From Fratercula arctica (taxonomy: Eukaryota; Chordata; Aves; Charadriiformes; Alcidae): a DNA stretch of 64,000 nt. The DNA lies in the NCBI GenBank assembly GCA_947846985.1, contig CANTUZ010000008.1, positions 39,512,817 through 39,576,816 on the forward strand. Reading direction: 5' to 3'. Made by a program: the position numbers and the translations under genes. Below are positions 1-11,504 of the stretch, piece after piece. Position 1 is the stretch's first letter. Each line of letters starts with the position of its first letter. The notes beneath the pieces were generated by a model. The model was not told the DNA's origin. It ran no database searches and worked only from the letters and a program-made list of their open reading frames with translations.

Positions 1-513
1 TCAGCTGTAGCCTCAGCTACTCCCAGCTCCAATGTGTCGCAGACTGCATTGCTCCCTCCTTTGAACTCAAAAGAATGCTCTCTGTGTACTCTCTGAACCC
101 TCTGCGTACCCCAGCCAGCCTTGAGATCGTCCACCTTCTCGCTGAGACATGCGGCACGGGGCTGTAATTATTCTCCATGTCCTTCTTCCTGCCATGAAGC
201 AAGCAGAAGTGAGAGGCGTGGGATTTCCAGTTATTGCCTGTCCAAATGCCCCGTACTCAGGTCCTTCCTTCACGCCCACTCAGCGTGCCTGCCGGGCTGA
301 AAAGCACTGGGCTACCAGTCTAATCGTGCTGGACTTGTCGCTCTCCTAGAGACATCTTCACCCCGGCACATACCTCCATATACCCTCTTCTGCTATGAGA
401 GACACGATATACTAGGAGGTGAGGAGAGGGTTCAGAAGAGGTTACGGCACCAGCTGGGGGAACGAGAAACTGAGATTTATTCCCCTGCTCTGCTTCAGGC
501 TTTGCATGAATCA

Positions 514-528
514 TGAGTGACTCACTCA
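514..528. promoter_or_regulatory. AP-1 motif inside a 15-bp palindrome
   Basis: Arms TGAGTGA and TCACTCA flank a single C, and the centre contains a perfect AP-1/bZIP consensus TGACTCA (518-524). A TATA-like box lies about 40 bp downstream. The motif match is direct; activity is an inference. Confidence 0.35.
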
Positions 529-563
529 CTCTGAAACCAAGGGGCGCTGGGTCTCTAAAAGGG

Positions 564-572
564 CATAAAAGG
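564..572 (+). promoter_or_regulatory. TATA-like element CATAAAAGG
   Basis: A TATA-like string sits about 40 bp downstream of the AP-1 palindrome, an order and spacing compatible with a core promoter. No transcript start or exon can be read from the sequence, so this may be chance. Confidence 0.2.
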
Positions 573-1525
573 TGGAGGTGACTCGGGGACTTAGTGGACC
601 TTGATGCGCACTTCTGAGTATTGTCCCCTGATGGTAACAAGGATGTGGCACGTCTCCCTACATGCCGGGGTGACCAGTGAGGTTCAGCCTGAAGGCCAGC
701 GATCGCCCCCAGTAGCCTGCAGCAGGCGTGAGATGGACCTGAGCTCTCAGTCCTCTGTGCCTGGGCAAGGCAACTGCTGCAAAAGCGCCGTGCCTTTTGA
801 GCCTGCGGCACCTAATTATAAGGGAAGCTGAGGAGAAAGAGGGAAAAAAAAAAACCCACCAGTAAAACAAAAGACATTTCTGAGCAATGACTGGTTTACC
901 ACAACTGCATTTCCATCGAATCTCCAAAAATTTTGGAACAATCCCACTCCTATGTCATCTTATGTAGTTTCTGAAGCTAAACAACTGCTTTTCAGAGGGA
1001 TACAGCACTATCATCCTCCAGCAGGAAACCAAAACGCTGTATTTCTTCTTCCCTTTTCTGCAGGAGGGACAGCCTAGCGGTTTCTGACAGCAATGAGGAG
1101 GTATTTACACCAGCTCGTGCACAACATCTACAAAGCCCTTCTAGTCCAAGGGAGAAGCCAGACCCGCAGGCTGTCAGGGATAATGGCCAGGAAGGGAACT
1201 CACAAGCCTCTGAGATGCAGCAGGGGAATGGAAAAGATAAAATGAGAGCTCAAAGGAGGGCAAGGAGGGAGAGAGGAAAAGTTACAGCTACGAGTGGACC
1301 AGCAAAACATGAATGCTGCGGGAGAAAAATGGAGGCAGCAAAGGGAGCGTGTCAGAACCAAGTAAATCAGGCAGTGACATGGTAATTAGCCTGGCTTTCC
1401 CGGTAGAAAGGTGTTTACATCAGGAGGATTTTCTCCTGGCATAAATCAGGGACAGGACAAAGCGTTCATCCAGGTCCAGTGCTCCTCACCAGCGCTCCCA
1501 GCACGCAAGGAGAAGCTGGGCCACC

Positions 1526-1550
1526 GGGGAGGGTGGGTGGGTGATGGGGG
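1526..1550 (+). other. G-quadruplex motif with single-base loops
   Basis: Runs of 4, 3, 3 and 3 G are separated by single bases (A, T, T). A further run of 5 G follows after TGAT. Quadruplexes with 1-nt loops are among the most stable classes known. Folding is inferred from the motif alone. Confidence 0.6.
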
Positions 1551-2331
1551 TCCAGCTTTCCTGCGGAAAGCCTTATAGCACTGAAGGGAGAGGCCAAGGG
1601 CGCTGAGCCAGCCCACCTCATCGGGCGCCAGGCAGAAAAACAACAGCCCTCTTTTTACAAGAAACATCCAAAGGTTTCCAAGCTTGTCTGAAAGATTTTA
1701 GTGGGAGGGGTGGGGGAATATTATTACATGTTAATCTTCAGTAGCATGGCCAAGCAGATAGCCATCTTCCTCCTCCACCACGCCTGACCCCAGGAGAGGC
1801 AGTGGCCATGTCTGCTCACTCAGGATGACTAAAGCAGACAGCCCAGGGTTTGATCCAGTTTTTCACAGCCCGGTATTGCACCCATGCCATGTTCCTTCTG
1901 CAAGGAAAAGGCCCGGGGGTTGCTTTTTGCCAGCGCATCTCACCCCAAATCAAGGGCAGTCACCACAGTGGCACCCATGTGAAAATTCACCCTGTTTTAT
2001 ACCATTACAACATTCCTGTACAGACAAGTTTATGTTTTTATCTTGAATGTAGCCCTCCCACCCCGGGAAGTTACACCATATAACTTTACAAAGATACTGT
2101 GAAGATGAAACATTACATCAACGTCTCATCTAATGTGGCAGAGAGGGACAGAGATAGCCTTAAATTAAAGCGCCCAGCAGCAGCTCTCTCATCAGCGGGC
2201 ACAAGGAAATAGGCACCTCCATTTCCAGCATTCGCCTTGTGCTAAAATGCCCTCCATGAACAGCTGAAAATGCTCTTTAATTGACAATGCCGACACTGGG
2301 AAAGATGCCAGGTAAGGTATCAGACCTGCAA

Positions 2332-2358
2332 GGAGAATTTGGAGAATTCGGAGAATTC
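2332..2358. repeat. short tandem repeat, 9-bp unit x3
   Basis: GGAGAATTT is followed by two copies of GGAGAATTC. This is a small local tandem expansion with no further copies outside it. Confidence 0.8.
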
Positions 2359-5300
2359 GGCTCCTTCCCCACTGAATCTGCACTTCATAAAAATTAGTCC
2401 TGGGCAAGTTGCTTTAAGTTAGAAGTGAACAAGCTTTGGAGTAAAGAGAGGATAGTAAATAAAACCCTGTATATTTGTCCATTGACAAAGAAAAACATCT
2501 AGCAAAAGCTTTAGCATGATTGATGGAGCCACTGACCATAGACAGGAAGCATTAAGGAAAACAGCTACCAATATACACCCAGCTTGAGTACCAGCGTGGT
2601 CTGATGTGTCTACCACAGACCCGAACCCTTCTGTCTGTGTGGCAGACCTTCAGTGCAAGCCGGCGGTGGCTGCATTTCACACTGTGCATGGACATGACAC
2701 TTGGGAGGTGAATCTTGTAAAAGATCTGGCCTGGTGGCAACCAGGCTAAGCTACTCTTCAGCTACCAGGACCTGGGATAAAACTGTAAAGTCACTTCCCG
2801 TGGGCTACTGGTGGGTCAGAAGATGGGAAAGGCTTTTGAGCACCAGGTTTTCTCAGCTCTCACCTCCATGTCTTACATCTACCAAGCCAGTCAAAACTTG
2901 GGAGTGCTGCCCATGGCTGTTGGGTAACCTCCACTTAACACTTAGGGCAGGACTGGTCCCTCTGGGGAACTGGTGTGTGGTAGAGAGGACAACACTGCAC
3001 TAAAGCATTCCCTTTGCACGTACAGGGAGCAAAAGATTTTGGCTATATCTGGTCTAGGCAACATGCACTGAATGCAGGCAGGTCAGGACCAGCCCATTAA
3101 TAGCCAGCAAGCTCCCACTTGGTAGCCTGCTTCAAAAAAGGAAGTCGGGAGGAGCTTACGTCAGACTAAGCTAGAAGTATCTACTTGCATGACTGAAGAA
3201 AGAGGCTCTGGGCTTGTGACAGGAGGCCAAGTGACTCAGTTGTGGTGGGTGGGGGCAACAAGAGAGAAGGGGATGTGGTTAGGGAACAGGGCATGAGTCA
3301 CCAAGGAAGCACAAATGTTGATAACAGCTGGACAAACTCAAGGCAGAGACATAAGGTCTGCTCAGGAGAAAATCCAAGCTGTACTGGAAGCCAAAACCTG
3401 GAGACAGCAATCCCAAGGGCCAGTGCAACAGAGAGCTATAAGCGTCTGGCACAGGCTTTTCCTGCTTAGCAGCTCAGCAAGGGTTGCAGGATGAACATCT
3501 TACAACAGACAAGATGTGACCGTGGTGTTGGCCACGTTCTCGTCTCACGTACTGCGATTTCAGCATTCATCTGAGGTTGGAAGCAGCCTTATTCACAGAG
3601 ATGAGTGGAGTCCTCTCCATTGTAGTCCTGCAACCTCATGTCACCACGAGGGATAGACACTTCTCTCCCATCCCACAAGGCACAAGCCCTCCATGCTCCT
3701 CTTTGGAGGCTGTTTCCTTCAGGCAAGCTCTTGGCCAAGAGGCATGAGCATGGCTGAGACATGGGACAGTACAAGTCAACTTGTAATCTGCTACTGCCTC
3801 CTCTCCTCCATCGCCCTCAAAAACTCAACTAAGGTTGAAGTGGCTTCAGACAGTCTGAGATCCCACTGAAGAAAACGATGAGGAAAGACTCGTTAGAGTT
3901 CGTTGGTGAGTGCTGAAAGCCCCAGGAGAGAGGTGGCGTGGACACCAGAGGAAATACACAGATGATTCACCCCCCACCCACCCCCACTAAGCTCACCAAA
4001 TATTCCACCCCCAAAGCTCAGCATGGATGTGTTACCAGTATCTGGAAAGGCACAAATGAACTGTCTTCACCTGGTGTGAACGACACACAGGGTGCAAGCA
4101 CTGGGCCCTCCCAGAGCACCTCATAGCTCCTGGGGTGCATCAGAGCACAGGGCTGCAGCGACACCTCCAGCTTTGCTCACCTGCTCCAGCGCCTGCCACA
4201 ACCATTTGACTTGGGATGGTGTCCCTGGAGAGCACTGCCTGCCAGAGGATTTTTGCACTTCAGGAAGCCTAGAAATGAGCTGTAGGTCTCAGAAATGCCC
4301 ATGACATTGATCCTGCAGCTGCTAAGGAATCTCAGCTAGGGATACGGTCCAGCGCGTGCACTGAGGAGACCAAGAAACCAAGACTGCAAACGTAACTACC
4401 AAGTCCCAGGGACATGGAGGGTATCGCTTACCTCTCCATGCTTTGCTGTGCCCAGAAGTCTGGGAGGCCACAGAGGAGCACACGCTGGGGGTAGGACTCT
4501 TGCTGGGTCCTTTGCAATGCATTAGTCACCACCCCGCAGAGTACGTACAGCTGGCAGCCAGCGCTCGTCCTGGCATCGTCCTCCCCCTCCTAATCCCTGC
4601 TCTCCCACAGAGGCTGTCTGGCTCCCAGCTCCCCCCAGCACCCTCTGCCCATGTCTAAAATCTCCCTGAAAACCTACTCCCCCACCGTCCCTGGGGCTGC
4701 TCAGCTTCATCCTGACCATTCAGTTGGACCTGCCTTCCTTTCTTGCCTCCCCAGCAAATATCTAGAGGCACAGGCTCATCCCCTCGGCCAGTTCGAAACC
4801 TGAGAGGATCGCTGCTGACTAACAAGAAATGTGTCACCGTCACAAGCCTGCTTCTTTGCCTCCATCGCCCCCTGGCACTTCCCCTTTTGGCAGGGAAATG
4901 GGAGAGAAGCAGCGCCAAGGTGGCACAGGAGAAGGGCAGAGCCAGCCTGGGTCATGGTGGGCGATGGGGCGCCCACCCATAAACAGCAGCTCTTTTCCTC
5001 CGTGACCTTGCGGTCTCCTCCAGACCCCGGTGCTGCCCATAGCTCTGCCACATGCCGGACCCATCAGCTTATCGAAGGCTCAGGGCACCTCAGCGCGCGG
5101 GATGTGCTTGTTGTTGCTCACGGCGCCAGGGAGAGGAGTCTCCATGTGAAAGGATTAGGCAGGCGATGGGCAGGAAAGTGGATGGAGACCATTTTTTGGC
5201 ACAGAAACTGGGGGCGACTTGTGAAATTCCTGAGGACAGGGAAGCCACAACACACCCGCCCAGCTCAGGCAGGGATGCACGGGGATGCTGGTCAGCTTCT

Positions 5301-6250
5301 CTGCAGGGGGATGGCACTTTACAATAAGAAACATTTTATTTCTGAATAATCAAGTCACCTGGAGTGGAGCTGCTGCAGGAAAGGACCACTCATGCCAGCA
5401 CATGCAGCTGGAGGAGAGTGAGGGCTCACACATTCATCCCAAAATTGCCTACAAAAGCCATTGATGGCAGTTTGTAGGGTGCGAGAGCCCAAACTCGAGG
5501 ACACAGTTGTGCAGAGAAGCAGCAGTGATGTTATTTCCCCATGATAACATGGCAAGGAGAAAGGTACCCATGGCTGGGAGGTGGGCTGAAGAGCAAGCAC
5601 ACTCAAAGAAGCCCTTAGGAAATTCAGTTTTCACCTAATGCCTGCGCCTTGGGGTGCAGTTTGACCACATCTGCACAGCTCTGTCGTCCCAAGCATAGAA
5701 TCCAGTCACTTCCATTGCCAGGAGTTTTCTTTCTACTCCTTTGTCTCTGGGACCTGAAACATGAGATCTCACAAAACTCATGACCCGTTGACTGTACGAG
5801 CACTCTATCCATCCTGGGCAGATTACACCACCGTTTTCCGTGCCTTCCCTGAACAGAGCAATCAACAGTGTGCCATTTAGACAGGTATCTCTAAGGACAA
5901 CCATCACCCACTGGCTTCCAGAAGAACCTGCTACTAAACCTCTTCCTAAAATCTGCAGCAGAGAAGGAGCCAGGTTCTGACATACTAAGTTTCTCCTCTC
6001 CCTAAGCCTCCCAAATCCGTAGGAGCGCAAAGCTCTCGGCTCTGCCTGTTGCTGTTGCCTGTGCGGGCATCACCTCTCATTCAGCCTCCTCCAAGTCCCT
6101 CATCCAAGACACCTCACTCGTCCACTTAAGGCTGTGATGGTCCCACCATCCATCGGTCACCCGAACCAACTGCCTGCTTGGTGCATTCCTGAAACCCCAG
6201 CTCAGTTTAGGCAAAGGAGGCTTGATTAATCTGAAGAATAATCACATTAA

Positions 6251-6310
6251 ATGGTACACGCTGGGGGTGAATTACTTTATATCATGCCTGTATTTCCCAG
6301 CGTGTGCTGT
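6251..6310. other. inverted repeat / hairpin in an AT-rich segment
   Basis: ACACGCTGGG at 6256-6265 is perfectly complementary to CCCAGCGTGT at 6296-6305, with a 30-base loop. Allowing G:T pairs, the stem extends five more pairs outward (6251-6255 with 6306-6310). The surroundings (about 6225-6420) are AT-rich and lack repeats, in the style of conserved noncoding elements. The stem is on the short side for a microRNA precursor. Confidence 0.4.
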
Positions 6311-7959
6311 AAATGAATATTTGATTATGCTAACAACCCCGGTGGGTAAAGGAGATGTATGTAACCACCTTTGAACCGAATACAATAACTGGTGCCTGCA
6401 TGTTGCAAAAAATAGATCCTCCTCAGAAGTAACGGGAACCACGATTCCGCTTTGTGGGCCCTCAGAAAGGGTTGGTTTAGCTTTACCAAGAAAAACCTTT
6501 CTTTATAGGTTCGTTAGCTAGTGCCTGCCTATAAGGGTTTCACAAACACATCAAGGATGACTTTCCTTGCCAGCGTTAACCTTGGTTGCTGCAGGTGAGG
6601 TACGGGGGCTAAACACAAAGAGCTCTGAAGATGTGCCAAAGAGCAATGCTGGTTAGGATGGCTTGTTCCAGGGTGGATCAGCCTCCCTGGAAAGCCAAGA
6701 TGTGCTCTGTATGTTCTTCTAGGTCCAAAGAGCTCATTACTTTGCTCCAGAAAGTCACCTGCCCTCAGAGCTTGACATCCAGAGCGAGCCCTATGTTAGG
6801 GCATGTCCTGGACTGGGTTCAGGAGACCCCGTGGGGCAGAGGGACTTGCAGAGCTGCAAGTGCACCATGCCCAAGCTGGCTGAGAGTGCACTTCTTGCCC
6901 TGTTCCTATCTGCTCCCTCCCAAAGGCAAAGGGTGCTACTGCTGAGCAGCCCCAAGCCCAAACCTCCTACAGAGAGCAATTTAACCAGTGCAGTGATGGC
7001 AGGGTATTAGACCACAAAGGCGCTTACTTCTGGCACCACGAGCGTTCACATTAGGTTGTGCGAGTTAATTACTCCAGTATTACACTACTCCACAAAAACC
7101 GTGTAGGATCATTGCCTTGCCTAGGTAGCCTTAATGATGCTCCTGTGTGGCAAGCTGGGAAGGCAGGTTTAGGGAGGCTGGAAATGGAGCCAACTAAGAT
7201 TGTTAGAGGAGATACACATGCAGGCAGACAAGTGCATGCACGCAGGCGTAGATGTCACGCTGGTAAAGTGAAACCATGAGGATGTAATCTTCTCATTCTT
7301 GCCAGTCTTCAGTCTGCCTTAGGCGTTGCCTTTACACCAAGACAGATGTTTTTCTGGATGGGAATAGCTGTACACAGGTACAGCACTTTCATGGCAACAT
7401 TAATGTCCTCACTAGGAGGACGGGAAAGAGACTACTGAGTTCCCAGCCCACGCCTGCTCCATACCCAGCCCATGTTCACCTGTCCTGTGGCACAGTGTCC
7501 TAATGCACTGACCTTTGCAAGTGGGAGCACATGAGGGGCAGAACTGTACCCACATTTGGTTTTCTATTTCCCGAGTCCTACTGTTTAGTGTCCCCTTGCA
7601 GGCCAGGCTTTCCGCTGCCTGCCCCTCCACATCACTTCTACTGGCGGTTTGCTCTTCCTGAGCTATAAGCAACATGCTGGACAAGGTCTAATCAGAGCCT
7701 CATATGGAGGCAGCAATACTTCCCTCTCTGCTAAATACATCTCTTAGGATTGCACTAGCAACATCCGCCTATAGTACCTATAGCCATCCTGCAATTAGTT
7801 ACTACCCCACTTCCTCTTCCTCTGGTAATTCACATAGATGAGGGTCTAGCAAATGGGAGAAGTTTTATTAATAGATGCAGACACACTACCTGAGTTGCAA
7901 TATCTCACACTGCTTCTTCTAACAGTCCCCGAGGTCGCTCCATCCTTCCTGTGTGACAT

Positions 7960-8120
7960 TCAGGTCCGCTTCCACGTTGGCAATGCTCTCAACTGTTTCA
8001 TCTGCAGAAGTGATCCATGCACTCCTCCATGTGTGCCCAGCTCATTAGGAAGGACATTAATGAAGACAGGTTCCAAAACCAACCCCTGAGCAGTGCTGTT
8101 CACTTCTGAACACATCCTGT
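7960..8120 (-). mobile_element. ancient CR1/L3-clade LINE remnant (reverse transcriptase core), antisense
   Basis: Read on the minus strand, this stretch lines up in order with the CR1-clade reverse transcriptase. A CAGGGGTTGG string at 8080-8090 sits where the PQGSVLGP motif is encoded, a TTCATTAATG string follows where the INDL motif is encoded, and a TCTGCAGATGAA string (about 7997-8008) sits where the catalytic FADD box is encoded. The distance between first and last motif, about 90 bases, is close to the spacing in intact CR1 copies, a few bases short. All frames are broken and the aspartates are not both kept, so it is a dead and old copy. It could belong to L3 or another CR1-clade lineage. 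It is much more diverged than the other CR1 copies here and the boundaries are uncertain. Confidence 0.45.
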
Positions 8121-11100
8121 TGACTCTTTTTCATCCTTTCTCCCACCCACTTGAAATTTCTCTAGTAATGCTCAGGCTTGCTCACTTCGTTAGAAATAAA
8201 AAGTCACTTATCAACAAAAGGCAATAACTTAGCTTGGCTTTGTCTATTTAAGCTTGCAATATCACTTAGAGGTTCAGCTGAGCTGTTCACGTGAGCTCAA
8301 AACATTGTCATATCTTACCTTGACTAAAATCAGTCCTTCCATCTAAGGAGTCCTTCCAGTAGGTCAGAGGAGCTAGATACAAGGGCCTGGGTCTCAAACA
8401 GGACAACTGTCCATGGCTTGGACTGTGGAGGCGGGTGGAAGCAACTCTGTGTACATGGATGTGTCGGAGTCAGCGATGCTCCTACATTTGAGGAAGAAAA
8501 TTCTACGTTAATGAGCTCCTTGCTTTTAAAAGATGAACATGCAGCTGGGGTCTATAAATGGAAAGGAAATTAATGGGTCCCATTGCTTTGGCACAAATGC
8601 CCAGTGACGCATTCCTGTGTGAAGAACATCTCTGGCAGAGCCAATGTCACCTAGTCCAAATTAGAACAGGTCCAAAGCTCAGCTAAAAATCTGAAGCAAA
8701 AACTAAACAAATCTGGCTCAGGCTGGCGATATCAGTGATAAGCAATAACATGGATTACTGTTTCCAGGAAAACTAGCCTTGTCTTGCAAGGACAGGAGAG
8801 TCACGTGTTTCAGGGAGAGAAGCAGGATCTTGACCACTTGCAAGTCAACAGCATCACTGATTTCCTCAGAACCAGAATTTTCCACCCCAAACTCCCCAAG
8901 ACTGAAATAGTGACATATCATCGAGGCATATTTGGCCACAACTGCATAGAGTAAAGCCCACAGGCAGCTACACAGTGCAGAACAAGGCTAAGCAAGGTGC
9001 TCAGTTTGAGAGTTCACACCATCCGCCCATCAACAGCATACAGGTGCTAGACTTGCTGGATGCAAGTCCTCCTCCCCCCGACCGTGTGAGCACCCGGGGC
9101 CACCACAGACATCCCTTCGAAAGGGGGGAGGGAGAGAAGCATGACTGGACATTGCAGAACTGGAGGTTTCACACCAGAGCAAGCAAATGCAAGACCTCTG
9201 CGTTCTTGCTAAGAGATAATTTCCCAGGAATGCAACACGGGTAATGGATGCTGTCCCACCCCTGTAACCCCAACAGCGTGTATGTATCTCAAAAATGTCA
9301 CTGCTGGGTCCTTCCTCAGACATCACCTACTGCTCTTTACTGATCACTCACAGCTCTCAGCAGGGACTCCTGCTAGATGGAGAGATGCTGACTTAGCATA
9401 TCGGAGGCAAAAGAAAGATGATGACCCTTTAAAAATGCATGCACCACTTTGCGTGAGCTTTATGGAACATATGTGATCGCTGTGCTCTACGTAAGGCCAT
9501 GCAGAGGAAGGACCAAGAGCACTTTCTGCCTCATGCATCCCACAGACTAGCAGCACATGCACACCCTACTGCTGTGATCCAGTTACACCCCGTAACCTGT
9601 GAAGGTGCAGTCATCTGGTTGGCTTCCAAGCTCTGCCTAACTGTGCCTCGGTGTCAGACAACACTGGAAATAATTTCTGGAGACAGGGAAGGAGTTGCCC
9701 TAGGCAAACTTTGGTGCATTAAATGTCTGGTGAAGCCACATAAGAGTCAGAAGCCAAATCAATTAGAAGTCAAGGGTTGACATCCTTCTTAGCTTTATGG
9801 GAAGTTCTGACGACCTGCACTAGGACAAGACCGTGTCTTCTCAGGAAGCAATACAGAAGAGTCAGGATGGAGGACAGAACCCCAAAAGTCTGTATTTGAG
9901 GTGCCTCAGAGACAAAATAACCTCCTCTGCCATGCACAAGGGTTTTGAAGATGAACAGAGATCATTCAAGCACTAAAGTAACGCCCAGACCAGGAGGTTT
10001 TCCTCTACCCCTCAGTGCATTTTGTACAGGTAGTAGTAAGACACAGGAGGGGAATTCCAGTAGTGCATTGCCAGCCTTGCCAGCTTTTCCCTGGGGCTTG
10101 ATCCAAAGAGGCCATTCGAGTTCAGGACACAGAGACTGCAGAGGTTACGCATTACAAAGCAGCCGTCTCATCTGGCATGGACTTGTGTAAGTGTTGAAAC
10201 ACGCACTCCTGCCTCGATCCCTTCTAGCACACAACTCCAGCATGGAAGGAAATCTACAGCCTTGGCATCTTTGGCTGTCAAAGGCCTGGCCCCATTCATA
10301 TGTGTGCTCTTGCAGCAAATCTGGCAGCTCCAAACCATGCCTGCTGGGGAACACAGTGAGTGGCCGTGCTCTAGAAGCACTTTCTTCCATTGTGGTACCA
10401 GCAACCTAAAAGTATAACCCAACTTTCCCTATATATTTGCATGAAAAGAGTATCCACAAACTGCTTGGGATTAATCCAGCTGATCTCTACCATCCACCAA
10501 CTGTGGTTTTGGAAGCGGTGAGGGTTGCAGTGGTTTTGCTGCCAGCACTTTCCTGTGTTCCTACTTGGCTCTACAGCTTCAGGAGGTTGGATAGGTTCTC
10601 CTGTTGTGAGGGGAATGCTAAACCAGAGATTTGCCATGCCTCATCCCAAGCCCAACATGGTGAATATTGAGTGAGTCCCTCTCCTGAGTTAATAGGGTCA
10701 ATCTGCAAGTGGAGAACTGGGGACCGTGGGACCCGGTCCCTGCAAGTCTAAGGCAAAGGGACAGGTGACAGCGGGGAGGATGCAGCCACTGCACTCCATG
10801 TTTTCACATGGCAGTCCTGTACTCACTCTGAGCCTGTTGGGAAACTCCAAAGTCATCTTTGCTCATCTGGAGAGCTCCTTTGGTTGCAGTTTGGGCTTAC
10901 ACAAAGCCACAGCTTGGGCTTGCAGGAGGGCGAGGGATGGTGGATACCCGAGGTATCTGCAAGTTAAGCCTGAGTGGTCCCTCTCTGGAGGCATCGGGGG
11001 CTGGCAGTGGGTCTCCCACGCAGCCCCACAGCAGCAGCGAGGAACCTGTGGCAAGAGGCTGTGACCTGCGCTCCCGCTACCGGCACCCACCGCAAACCCA

Positions 11101-11170
11101 CCGCATCCCACAAAGAGCCTTTGACCTCCCGGGGATGCGTGGGTTTTTTTCCTCCATTTCCCGAAAAGCC

Positions 11171-11184
11171 GTTGCTATGGCAAC
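11171..11184. promoter_or_regulatory. RFX X-box (GTTGCTATGGCAAC)
   Basis: The 14-mer differs by one base from the perfect RFX palindrome GTTGCCATGGCAAC. X-boxes bind RFX factors and are common near ciliary and immune genes. A near-octamer (minus-strand ATGCAAAC) lies about 10 bp downstream, and a further ACGCAAATGG string overlaps the right half. No adjacent exon is recognisable, so it would be a distal site if real. Confidence 0.5.
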
Positions 11185-11486
11185 GCAAATGGTTTGCATT
11201 TTTAAATGCTTCCTCAAGGACCTCCATGAAAGAGGCTGGTGGTCGGGAGAACAGAGGGATGCGATGCAGCAGGATGGCCCCAGAGCATGATGAGCAGCTT
11301 TGGAGCAAGCCCAGGTGTCCATCCATTTAGTGCATGGACATGCCGGAGTACAAGCGCCTCCTCTTCATGCTCCCTCTGCAGAGACGGCTGCTTGCACGTG
11401 CATCGCGGCAGAGAAGATCCGGAGAGGAAAGCTCTGCTACTGGCAGCTTGTCACAGTCAGGGGAAAAAACAACCACACAGTCTCAC

Positions 11487-11504
11487 AAAAAAAAAAAAAA
11501 AAAA
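11487..11504 (+). repeat. poly(A) tract, 18 A
   Basis: An uninterrupted run of 18 A follows a CA-rich stretch. No retrocopy is recognisable upstream, so a simple homopolymer is the best reading. Confidence 0.9.

Larger units (their letters stand above)
1..7959. other. unique noncoding sequence, no gene recognised
   Basis: No frame in this stretch resembles a known protein family. The longest are 163 codons (minus, 320-811) and 131 codons (minus, 5635-6030); neither has a recognisable domain or a convincing start context. No CR1 or other clear mobile element is visible before about 7.96 kb. Individual sites (AP-1 palindrome, TATA-like box, G-quadruplex motif, 9-mer tandem repeat, hairpin) are listed separately. 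A short A-run lies near 843-855. Confidence 0.7.

Noticed and set aside
320..811. 163-codon minus-strand frame
   Set aside because: No domain, overlapped by open frames on the other strand, no promoter or splice structure; chance is sufficient.
1844..1857. tRNA B-box-like string GGTTTGATCC, possible SINE head
   Set aside because: No A-box at the right distance upstream and no SINE body downstream.
5635..6030. 131-codon minus-strand frame considered as a LINE or viral fragment
   Set aside because: No RT, endonuclease, protease or envelope landmark could be placed in it.
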